A stretch of DNA of 25,627 nt from Candidatus Uhrbacteria bacterium (GTDB lineage: Bacteria > Patescibacteriota > Patescibacteriia > UBA9934 > UBA9568): assembly GCA_003497135.1 (NCBI GenBank), contig DNKR01000030.1, positions 26,252 through 51,878 of the forward strand, given 5' to 3'. The notes beneath the pieces were generated by a model, which saw only the letters and a list, made by a program, of their open reading frames with translations, was not told the DNA's origin and made no database searches. A program made the translations under genes and the position numbers. Positions 1-5,601 of the stretch are shown here, piece by piece. Each line of letters begins with the position of its first letter. The first letter of the stretch is position 1.

Positions 1-168
1 CACAGCTGTGCGTCCCTACCCTGCTGGGTTTTCCATTGTCTAACCGAGAAGCCAGCAGATGAGATTTCTCACCCCAAGATATAGTGGTGGGGGTTCGAAA
101 TGACAGATTGAATTCATAGATTCGCTATATAGGACGAATCGTGGTCTTGGTACTTTCGTTGATTCCTG
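1..168 (+). rRNA. Probable 3' end of 23S rRNA (partial)
   Basis: From about base 37 the order of conserved blocks matches the last 100-150 nt of bacterial 23S rRNA: a TCTAA block (40-44), a GAGAAGCCAGC-like block, then GATGAGATTTCTC (58-70), a hairpin with CACC and GGTGGGG arms (70-96), a TTCGAAATGACAG block corresponding to the family's TTGAAGATGAC, a GATTCG/CGAATC stem (119-124 with 135-140), and GGTACT near the end. Bases 1-36 fit poorly: the usual GGGATAACCGCTGAAAGC block is not recognisable, so the copy may be divergent, interrupted or degenerate. The 3' boundary is estimated. No 5S rRNA follows; dnaJ starts at once. Identification rests on remembered family consensus, not on an alignment. 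Confidence 0.5.
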
Positions 169-179
169 AAATAATTTTT

Positions 180-1232
180 ATGAGCAAGGACTATTACAAA
201 ATTCTCGGTGTAGAAAAAAACGCAACAGCTGACGAAATCAAGCTTGCTTTTAGAAAACTCGCGCACTTGCATCATCCGGATAAATCAGGAGGTGAGGATG
301 CGAAGTTCAAAGAAATAAATGAGGCCTATCAGGTTTTAAGCGATTCACAAAAGAGAGGCCAATACGACCGGTTTGGATCTTCTTTTGATCAAATGGGCGG
401 GCAAGGTTTTAACGGATTTCATGGCATGAATTATTCTGACTTTGGAAGCGGATTTGAAAATCTTGATGACATTCTTGGCGGAATGTTTGGGTTCGGTTCA
501 TCCGGCGGATCTGCCAAACAGCGCGGACGCGATATTACAATGGATGTGCGATTAACATTTCAGGAAGCTGTTTTTGGAACAAAAAAAGAAATTTCACTGA
601 CAAAACCAAGCGCGTGCGAACGATGTTCCGGAACTGGCGCGGAGCCGGGAACTAAAATGCGCAAATGCGAGCCATGTGCGGGAAAAGGAACAAGAGTAAA
701 TATGCAACGGACGATCCTTGGCACAATTCAAACGCGAACAGCTTGCGCAGAGTGCGGTGGCGCTGGCGAAGTGCCTGAATCTGTTTGCGCGACATGTAGC
801 GGATCAGGAATTGTAAGACAACACAAAACAATGGTTGTTGAGGTTCCTTCTGGTATTGAAAACGGAAGCGTACTGCGCGTGCGCGGAGAAGGAGAGCTGT
901 CCTCGCGCGGAACAAAAGCAGGGGATTTGTATTTGAGTTTGCATGTTGAGCAAAGTGATCAATTTACAATGCACGGAAAGAATCTACACTCAACAATGCG
1001 TATTGGTTTTACACAAGCGGGGCTTGGCGACAACATAGAAGTGCCTCTTCCGGATGGAAAAAAAGCTGGAATGAAAATTCCAGCAGGAGTTCAAAGCGGG
1101 CAGGAGTTCAGATTGCGCGGCCGCGGTGTTCCACCGTATGGAGATTTGATTGTCAAAATAGAAGTTGTTACGCCGAAGAAATTGAGCAGGGAGCAGAAGA
1201 GGCTGATTGAGCAAGCGGATTTGAGGGAATAA
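180..1232 (+). CDS. dnaJ: Chaperone protein DnaJ (Hsp40)
   Basis: Co-chaperone that stimulates DnaK ATP hydrolysis and delivers unfolded clients in the cytoplasm. The 350-residue protein shows the full class I layout: J domain (about residues 4-68) with the HPD triad at 32-34, a Gly/Phe-rich linker (about 70-120), four zinc-binding CxxCxGxG-type repeats beginning near residues 146, 163, 189 and 203 (the second reads CEPCAGKG), and two C-terminal substrate-binding beta domains. I chose ATG at 180 (MSKDYYKILGV) because the family starts there; an in-frame GTG at 141 would add 13 hydrophobic residues that lie in the rRNA-like region. There is no SD. A TTGGTA-N17-AATAAT promoter-like pair (147-175) would start RNA almost at the ATG. 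No grpE or dnaK is nearby. Confidence 0.95.
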   Translation: MSKDYYKILGVEKNATADEIKLAFRKLAHLHHPDKSGGEDAKFKEINEAYQVLSDSQKRGQYDRFGSSFDQMGGQGFNGFHGMNYSDFGSGFENLDDILGGMFGFGSSGGSAKQRGRDITMDVRLTFQEAVFGTKKEISLTKPSACERCSGTGAEPGTKMRKCEPCAGKGTRVNMQRTILGTIQTRTACAECGGAGEVPESVCATCSGSGIVRQHKTMVVEVPSGIENGSVLRVRGEGELSSRGTKAGDLYLSLHVEQSDQFTMHGKNLHSTMRIGFTQAGLGDNIEVPLPDGKKAGMKIPAGVQSGQEFRLRGRGVPPYGDLIVKIEVVTPKKLSREQKRLIEQADLRE

Positions 1233-1250
1233 TTTAATTTCCCGGGCAAT

Positions 1251-1323
1251 TGGACTCGACGGGACTCGAACCCGTAATTTTCGGTGTCAAGACGAATGGG
1301 GTTACCTTTACCTCCACGAGCCC
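1251..1323 (-). tRNA. Atypical tRNA-like element, anticodon uncertain
   Basis: Read on the minus strand, a 73-nt cloverleaf can be drawn. The acceptor is GGGCTCG with CGAGTCC (7 bp, one G-U) with A as discriminator; the T arm is textbook (ACGGG, loop TTCGAGT, CCCGT). The rest is irregular. The D arm GAGG/CCCC has an A-C mismatch, the D loop lacks A14, the anticodon stem TTCGT/CCGAA has a T-C closing mismatch, and the loop CTTGACA would place TGA (Ser) at 34-36 with C at 37. A serine tRNA should have a long variable arm; here it is 4 nt. TTGACA also resembles the loop of valine tRNA(GAC), but that register does not pair. No CCA is encoded. Flanks AATT/AATT and CCGGGC/GCCCGG extend the acceptor stem to 1242-1337. 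It is convergent with dnaJ and could be a degenerate tRNA or a structured ncRNA. Confidence 0.45.
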
Positions 1324-1340
1324 AATTGTGTGCCCGGATA

Positions 1341-1368
1341 TTAAACAAAATACCCCCTTTTGAAGGGA
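1341..1368 (-). terminator. Terminator-like hairpin upstream of the tRNA-like element
   Basis: On the minus strand ACTCCCTT (loop CAA) AAGGGGGT forms an 8-bp stem with one G-U pair, followed by ATTTTGTTT. It lies between the inverted fragments at 1377-1414 and the tRNA-like element, so a minus-strand transcript from beyond 1414 might end here before reaching the tRNA-like part. The T tract is interrupted, so activity is uncertain. Confidence 0.35.
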
Positions 1369-1376
1369 GTACTTGG

Positions 1377-1414
1377 TTGACACCGAAATTTTTTTATGGA
1401 GGAACACATTCGTC
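1377..1414 (+). repeat. Inverted, reordered copy of tRNA-like element segments
   Basis: Three blocks of the minus-strand tRNA-like element recur here on the plus strand: TTGACACCGAAA (1377-1388, anticodon loop and 3' arm), TGGAGG (1397-1402, D arm) and CATTCGTC (1407-1414, 5' anticodon arm). In the tRNA-like element the order is TGGAGG, CATTCGTC, TTGACACCGAAA, so the copy is permuted. The 12-nt block is unlikely to be chance alone; the 6-nt and 8-nt blocks could be. Confidence 0.5.
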
Positions 1415-1507
1415 ATTAATAATTTAGCACAATTAATACGAATTTGTCAATGGGGTGATAGTGGATAAATTTATCAAGTTACGAGATGTAATAGCGGTTG
1501 ACCAATC

Positions 1508-1554
1508 CTCTCGCGAGAGAAGTGGTTGATCCCTCCCTTCGCGAAGGGAGGGAT
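1508..1554. repeat. Two GC-rich palindromes in the dnaJ to rpsL gap
   Basis: CTCTCGCGAGAG (1508-1519) is a perfect 12-nt palindrome. A second perfect palindrome spans 1529-1554, each arm being ATCCCTCCCTTCG; with two G-U pairs it extends outward through GTTGAT/ATTGAC to 1523-1559 or so. ACCA and TGGT arms flank the first one. A TTTTTTT run follows 15 nt after the second, too far for a classical terminator. They precede the first ORFan module and may be its boundary, a bidirectional terminator or a REP-like element. Nearby GATAAATTTATC (1464-1475) is another palindrome. Confidence 0.6.
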
Positions 1555-1583
1555 TGACAAAGCGGGTGTTTTTTTGTTGTTAT
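1554..1583 (+). promoter_or_regulatory. Candidate promoter of the 120-residue ORFan
   Basis: A perfect TTGACA (1554-1559) sits at the edge of the large palindrome. With an 18-nt spacer TGTTAT (1578-1583) could be the -10, or with a longer spacer TATATT (1581-1586). Either gives a leader of roughly 75-80 nt containing a CCCG/CGGG hairpin (about 1613-1628) before the SD. Confidence 0.35.
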
Positions 1584-1666
1584 ATTTGTGTTCAACAAAC
1601 TGGTCTGCCGGAATCCCGTAAGTGCGGGGCTATGGTAGTCCAACAGAAGACAAGGAGGAAGTTCCA

Positions 1667-2029
1667 ATGAAGTGGAAGCGAGTGTGTCAGACAGAAGGGA
1701 CACTTGTAGCTGGCGAAAGGAGCGCGCCGCCGACGCACTGGTGGAACTACCTGTACCTTGCGTTCTTCGGCTGGAAGACGATCGTAACTTTGTGCGTACC
1801 AGACAGTGTCGCGCAGAATGGCTACTTCGTCGGATTTACGACCATGGACGGCGCCTCGTGGGTCAAAACGGAAGCGATCCAACACGACAAGTTTTTCAGC
1901 ATGAGGATTGGTCACGAGGACACACGGTTCTTTGTGATGACGATCACGAATCCGGAACTTCTCGGCATTGGAACCCAGGCTGCCAAGCTGGTTCTTCCAG
2001 AGGTTGTCGCGCGTGGCCCGCTACACTGA
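1667..2029 (+). CDS. Unrecognised 120-residue protein (ORFan)
   Basis: I do not recognise this protein. The start at ATG 1667 is fixed by a strong SD, AAGGAGG at 1652-1658 with an 8-nt spacer, which is rare among the core genes here. It begins MKWKRVCQTEG; residues 24-44 are aromatic and moderately hydrophobic (HWWNYLYLAFFGWKTIVTL), perhaps a membrane-associated or buried segment; the rest alternates hydrophobic and polar residues and looks like a small beta-rich fold. There is no evident catalytic motif. Codon third positions are G/C-richer than in the flanking ribosomal genes, which suggests separate ancestry. It stands alone between palindromes and its own terminator. Reading frames on the opposite strand and in frame +1 overlap it but lack an SD. 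That it is a gene is likely; its function is unknown. Confidence 0.6.
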   Translation: MKWKRVCQTEGTLVAGERSAPPTHWWNYLYLAFFGWKTIVTLCVPDSVAQNGYFVGFTTMDGASWVKTEAIQHDKFFSMRIGHEDTRFFVMTITNPELLGIGTQAAKLVLPEVVARGPLH

Positions 2030-2053
2030 TCTTGCGCCACTTCGTCCACGAAT

Positions 2054-2118
2054 GCCGCACCTTCTTTCCGCCTTTGCTCCACAGAGCTTTGGTGGGAAGC
2101 GGTGCGGCGTTTCTATTT
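2054..2118 (+). terminator. Intrinsic terminator of the first ORFan module
   Basis: GCCGCACC (2054-2061) pairs perfectly with GGTGCGGC (2101-2108), continued by TTC/GAA inside after a 2-nt bulge, and is followed by GTTTCTATTT. This insulates rpsL from transcription of the ORFan. Confidence 0.65.
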
Positions 2119-2141
2119 AAAAGTTAAATTCTTCCTTATTT

Positions 2142-2171
2142 GTAGATTAGTAGCTAATTCGTAGATTCGTA
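2142..2171. repeat. Short direct repeat upstream of the rpsL promoter
   Basis: GTAGATTAGTA (2142-2152) recurs as GTAGATTCGTA (2161-2171), 19 nt apart, ending ten bases before the rpsL -35 hexamer. The spacing is near two helical turns, so paired regulator sites are conceivable, but no known regulator motif is recognised. Confidence 0.3.
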
Positions 2172-2180
2172 ATACTTAGC

Positions 2181-2217
2181 TTGACCGCAATTTACGCCCA
2201 TGATATTCTGTCGCCAC
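2181..2217 (+). promoter_or_regulatory. Promoter of the str operon
   Basis: TTGACC (2181-2186), a 17-nt spacer and TATTCT (2204-2209) preceded by TGA (an extended -10) form a good sigma-70-type promoter. RNA should start near 2216, giving a leader of about 12 nt. Bases 2204-2226 match the tuf promoter at the same spacing: the -10, then TCGCCAC, then TATTAAAT. Confidence 0.55.
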
Positions 2218-2227
2218 ATATTAAATT

Positions 2228-2644
2228 ATGCCTACAGTCAACCAACTTATTAGAAAAGGGCGCAAACAGCCAAAACGAAAGAGCAAAACTCCGGCTCTTG
2301 AGTTTACTTTGGATTCTTTGCACCGCAAAAAGACAAAATTCAAGCACGGAAGTCCGTTTAAGCGCGGGGTTTGCTTAAAAGTCACTACAATGACTCCAAA
2401 AAAGCCAAACTCTGCTTTGCGAAAGATTGCCCGTGTTCGTCTTTCAAATGGCATGGAAGTTACTGCTTATATTCCGGGCGAGGGGCACCAGCTTCAGGAA
2501 CACTCAATTGTTATGCTTCGCGGAGGCCGTGTTAAAGACCTTCCTGGCGTCCGATATCACATTCTCCGCGGTATTTACGACACAACAGGAGTAGAGGGCC
2601 GCAGGCGCGGTCGTTCAAAATACGGAGCAAAAAGGCCAAAATAA
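2228..2644 (+). CDS. rpsL: 30S ribosomal protein S12
   Basis: Decoding-centre protein of the small subunit and the classical site of streptomycin resistance. The 138-residue sequence starts MPTVNQLIRKGR as in other bacteria and contains the conserved loop TPKKPNSALRK (near residues 55-65) and the second loop DLPGVRYHILRG (about residues 100-111), with the basic C-terminal tail SKYGAKRPK. The length is slightly above the usual 124, owing to an insert near residues 20-40. The ATG has no SD and a leader of only about 12 nt. First gene of the str operon, followed by rpsG after a 75-nt structured gap. Confidence 0.98.
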   Translation: MPTVNQLIRKGRKQPKRKSKTPALEFTLDSLHRKKTKFKHGSPFKRGVCLKVTTMTPKKPNSALRKIARVRLSNGMEVTAYIPGEGHQLQEHSIVMLRGGRVKDLPGVRYHILRGIYDTTGVEGRRRGRSKYGAKRPK

Positions 2645-2659
2645 TTTTATTTATAAAAC

Positions 2660-2707
2660 AGCTTAGGCGAAGTACCCCTCACGCGGGGAAGTTACACGCC
2701 AAAAGCT
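2660..2707 (+). promoter_or_regulatory. rpsL-rpsG intercistronic hairpin, candidate S7 binding site
   Basis: The 75-nt gap between rpsL and rpsG folds into one long stem: AGCTT/AAGCT, GGCG/CGCC, GTA/TAC and CCCC/GGGG, about 16 pairs broken by small internal loops, with loop TCACGC. In Escherichia coli the S12-S7 intercistronic region is where S7 represses its own translation. The same position and a strong hairpin suggest an equivalent, but no S7 consensus was checked. Confidence 0.5.
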
Positions 2708-2719
2708 TTAACATATTAT

Positions 2720-3190
2720 ATGCGTGGAAAACAAGCTAAAAAAAGGGCTTTGAGTCCTGATCCAAAATTTGGCAATCTGCAAATTGCCAAATTTGTTAAT
2801 TATACGATGCAAGGAGGGAAAAAGTCCGTGGCGCGTGCTGTTATTTACAACGCGCTTGATATGATTTCTGCAAAAACAAAGCAGGATCCTGTTGTTATTT
2901 TTGAAACAGCAATTAAAAATGTCGGACCTGCAATGGAAGTCCGCTCACGCAGAGTCGGCGGCGCAAATTATCAGATCCCAATGCCTGTCAGGGGCGAGCG
3001 CAAGTTTTATTTGGCTTGCCACTGGCTATTAAATGCCGCTCATTCCAAAAAAGGCAGAGGAATGGCAGAAAAGCTTGCAGATGAATTGGTTCTTGCTTCT
3101 CAAGAACAAGGCGATGCATGGAAGAAAAAAGAAGATGTTCACAAAATGGCAGAGGCCAATCGCGCGTTCGCTCACTTTGCACGAAGATAA
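2720..3190 (+). CDS. rpsG: 30S ribosomal protein S7
   Basis: Primary binder of the 16S rRNA 3' major domain and nucleator of the 30S head. The 156-residue length is normal. It begins MRGKQAKKRALSPDPKFGN, matching the family N-terminus, and has the internal VRSRRVGGANYQIPMPV segment (family form: EVRSRRVGGATYQVP) and the C-terminal KKEDVHKMAEANRAFAHFAR block. It lies in the str operon with fusA nine bases downstream. The ATG lacks an SD (upstream bases are AACATATTAT); the upstream hairpin may control translation. Confidence 0.98.
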   Translation: MRGKQAKKRALSPDPKFGNLQIAKFVNYTMQGGKKSVARAVIYNALDMISAKTKQDPVVIFETAIKNVGPAMEVRSRRVGGANYQIPMPVRGERKFYLACHWLLNAAHSKKGRGMAEKLADELVLASQEQGDAWKKKEDVHKMAEANRAFAHFARR

Positions 3191-3199
3191 CACAAATAT

Positions 3200-5293
3200 A
3201 TGCCAAGAGAATACTCGCTTGAAAATACAAGAAATATCGGTATCATTGCGCACATTGATGCTGGAAAAACAACTGTTTCCGAACGCGTTTTGTTTTATAC
3301 AGGCAAAAAGCACAAAATCGGAGAGGTTCACGAAGGCAAGGCCGAAATGGACTGGATGGAACAAGAAAAAGAACGCGGAATTACAATTACAGCGGCCGCT
3401 ACAACATGTTTTTGGAAGGATCGCCGAATTAACTTGATTGATACTCCTGGCCATGTGGACTTTACAGTAGAAGTTGAACGGTCTTTGCGCGTTTTGGATG
3501 GCGGCGTTGTTGTTTTTGACGGAGTTGCAGGAGTTGAACCGCAATCAGAAACAGTTTGGCATCAAGCTGATAAGTACAATGTTCCGCGTATTTGTTTTGT
3601 GAACAAGCTTGACCGCACTGGCGCTAATTTTTTCAATGACCTGAAATCAATTTACGACCGACTTACAAAAAAAGCATATCCTATTCAGCTTCCAATCGGC
3701 CGCGAAGCGGATTTTATCGGAATAATAGATTTGATTTCCGGCAAAGCGCACATGTTCCGCGATGATCTTGGAAAAGAAATAGAAGAAACGGATATTCCTG
3801 CTGAATATCAGGATCAATACAAAGAGTATCGCGGAAAGCTTATAGAGGCGATTGTAGAAAATGATGAACAATTAATGGAAAAATATTTGGCAGGCCAAGA
3901 GATTCCTATTTCGGACATAAAAAAAGCTTTGCGCAAAGCGGTTTTGAATTTGCAAGTTATTCCTGTGCTGTGCGGATCAGCCCTTAAAAACAAAGGGGTG
4001 CAATTGCTTTTGGATGCTGTTGTTGATTATCTGCCAAACCCGCTTGATGTTCCTGCTGCAGAGGGATTTGATCCAAGCAATCCAGATCAAAAAATTATTT
4101 GCAAGCCGGATGACAGCGAGCCGTTTGCGGCTTTGGCGTTTAAAATCGCAGCAGATCCGTTTGTCGGTAAATTAGCGTTTTTCAGAGTATATTCAGGATC
4201 TCTTAAAGCAGGATCTTATATTCTTAACTCATCAACAGGAAACAAAGAACGCATTGGCCGCATTGTTCGCTTGCACGCGAACACGCGTGAAGATGTTGAA
4301 GATGTTTATGCTGGAGAAATTGCCGCAGCAGTTGGTCTTAAAGACACAATAACAGGCAACACTCTTTGCGACCCTGCCAGGCCTATTGTCCTTGAATCAA
4401 TTATTTTTCCAGAGCCGGTTATATCTGTTGCTATTGAACCAAAAACAAAAGCCGACCAGGAAAAAATGGGCATTGCGCTTTCAAAACTTTCAGAAGAAGA
4501 TCCGACATTTATTGTGCACACTGACGACGAAACGCTTCAAACTATTATAAGCGGAATGGGAGAGCTTCATCTTGAAATTATTGTTGATCGCATGAAGCGC
4601 GAGTTCCATGTTGAGGCAAATGTCGGCCGTCCTCAAGTCAGCTTCAAAGAAACAATTCACGGCACTGGCGAAGGCGAATGCAAATATGTTCGTCAAACCG
4701 GAGGCCGCGGACAATACGGACACTGTCTTTTGCGCGTAGAAAAAGGCGAAGTCGGAAGCGGTTTCGTGTTTGAAGACGACATCAAAGGCGGCGCGATTCC
4801 TCGCGAGTATATTCCTGCAGTTGAAAAAGGCGTTAAAGAAGCAATGGACAGAGGTGTTCTTGCCGGATATCCGATGATTGATATAAAAGTTGTTTTATTC
4901 GACGGAACCTATCACGAAGTTGACTCATCAGAGGCCGCGTTCAAAATCGCGGGTTCGCTCGCTTTTCAAGAAGCTGTTAAAAAAGCAGGCCTGTTCTTGC
5001 TGGAACCGGTAATGAGCGTTGAGGTTACAACGCCAGAAGATCATATGGGAACCGTTGTCGGCGACTTGAATTCAAGGCGCGGACAAATCCAAGAAATGCG
5101 CGATCGCGGAGGCGTGAAAATCGTTGACGCGTTTGTGCCGCTTGCTCAAATGTTCGGATATGCAACAGACCTGCGTTCAATCACGCAAGGCCGCGCAAGC
5201 TATTCAATGGAATTTGATCATTTCAACGAAGTTCCGCAAAATGTAGCGAAAGATATTATTGAAAGCAGAGCAGGCAGAAATACAAGAAAATAG
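3200..5293 (+). CDS. fusA: Translation elongation factor G
   Basis: GTPase that drives tRNA-mRNA translocation and ribosome recycling. The 697 residues match the family (about 690-705). The N-terminus MPREYSLENTRNIGIIAHID leads into the P-loop AHIDAGKTT (17-25), then the switch I region ERGITITAAATT, DTPGHVDF (G3) and NKLD (G4); the later domains include RQTGGRGQYGHC (domain IV) and the C-terminal domain V around TTPEDHMGTVVGDLNSRRG, where E. coli has EVETPEEYMGDVIGDLNRRRG. Third gene of the str operon, nine bases after rpsG, with no SD. Unlike the classical str operon, tuf does not follow directly: a terminator and an ORFan module intervene. Confidence 0.98.
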   Translation: MPREYSLENTRNIGIIAHIDAGKTTVSERVLFYTGKKHKIGEVHEGKAEMDWMEQEKERGITITAAATTCFWKDRRINLIDTPGHVDFTVEVERSLRVLDGGVVVFDGVAGVEPQSETVWHQADKYNVPRICFVNKLDRTGANFFNDLKSIYDRLTKKAYPIQLPIGREADFIGIIDLISGKAHMFRDDLGKEIEETDIPAEYQDQYKEYRGKLIEAIVENDEQLMEKYLAGQEIPISDIKKALRKAVLNLQVIPVLCGSALKNKGVQLLLDAVVDYLPNPLDVPAAEGFDPSNPDQKIICKPDDSEPFAALAFKIAADPFVGKLAFFRVYSGSLKAGSYILNSSTGNKERIGRIVRLHANTREDVEDVYAGEIAAAVGLKDTITGNTLCDPARPIVLESIIFPEPVISVAIEPKTKADQEKMGIALSKLSEEDPTFIVHTDDETLQTIISGMGELHLEIIVDRMKREFHVEANVGRPQVSFKETIHGTGEGECKYVRQTGGRGQYGHCLLRVEKGEVGSGFVFEDDIKGGAIPREYIPAVEKGVKEAMDRGVLAGYPMIDIKVVLFDGTYHEVDSSEAAFKIAGSLAFQEAVKKAGLFLLEPVMSVEVTTPEDHMGTVVGDLNSRRGQIQEMRDRGGVKIVDAFVPLAQMFGYATDLRSITQGRASYSMEFDHFNEVPQNVAKDIIESRAGRNTRK

Positions 5294-5320
5294 TTTTTGT
5301 CATATCAATTTAATATAGCC

Positions 5321-5356
5321 AAAGCACACGGATTTATTCCGTGTGCTTTGTTTTAT
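5321..5356 (+). terminator. Intrinsic terminator after fusA
   Basis: AAAGCACACGGA (5321-5332) pairs with TCCGTGTGCTTT (5338-5349), a 12-bp perfect stem with loop TTTAT, followed by GTTTTAT. It ends the str operon before the second ORFan module. Confidence 0.9.
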
Positions 5357-5440
5357 CTGGTTTGAATAGTGATATTTCAATCTGGCTTGATGGGTATATT
5401 TCAAATCGGCTGAAATCATTCAAACTGGCTTTAGCCAGGT
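5355..5440. repeat. Degenerate short repeats around CTGGCT
   Basis: Three imperfect units of about 22-28 nt follow one another: TTTCAATCTGGCTTGA, TTTCAAATCGGCTGAA and ATTCAAACTGGCTTTA. CTGGTTTGAAT just before them (about 5357-5367) is close to the reverse complement of the same core (CCAGTTTGAAT). The last unit is the left copy of the long direct repeat that brackets the ORFan module, so the tract may record repeated insertion or recombination at this spot. Confidence 0.5.
5412..5440 (+). repeat. Left direct repeat of the ORFan module (hairpin repeat)
   Basis: The 29-nt block from GAAATCATTC to GCCAGGT is repeated at 6531-6559 with one mismatch (position 4, A versus G); weaker similarity continues for about 10 nt (GATGCGT against GACGCGT). 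Inside is a hairpin, CTGGC-TTTA-GCCAG. No transposase lies in or beside the bracketed segment. Confidence 0.85.
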
Positions 5441-5463
5441 AAGATGCGTACCCGCCCCGCGCA

Positions 5464-5492
5464 TTGACATGTATTCAATTTTAAGCGAATAT
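5464..5492 (+). promoter_or_regulatory. Candidate promoter and structured leader of the membrane ORFan
   Basis: A perfect TTGACA (5464-5469) with a 17-nt spacer to GAATAT (5487-5492), a weak -10. The roughly 100-nt leader that would follow contains CGCC/GGCG and TCCCTTTCGGGA hairpins and two AGGAGGTT motifs in tandem (5581 and 5591); only the second is at SD distance. Confidence 0.35.
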
Positions 5493-5601
5493 TCATTTGC
5501 ATGGTCCAATAAGCCAAACCGGAGCTAGACCCTTGCGCCAATCCGGCGTCAATGGTGATGTCCCTTTCGGGATGCTCGGCAGGAGGTTTTAGGAGGTTCT
5601 C

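Noticed and set aside
1243..1600. Possible tmRNA on the plus strand, because GGACTCGACGGG at 1252-1263 resembles the tmRNA 5' consensus
   Set aside because: No tmRNA-like 3' end, tag reading frame or matching acceptor strand was found downstream; the same bases are better explained as the reverse complement of a tRNA T arm and acceptor.
1672..2127. Overlapping 151-codon frame on the plus strand
   Set aside because: It overlaps the SD-led 120-residue gene in another frame, has no SD and runs through the terminator stem.
3033..3437. 134-codon plus-strand frame spanning rpsG and fusA
   Set aside because: Out of frame with two certain genes and without initiation signals.
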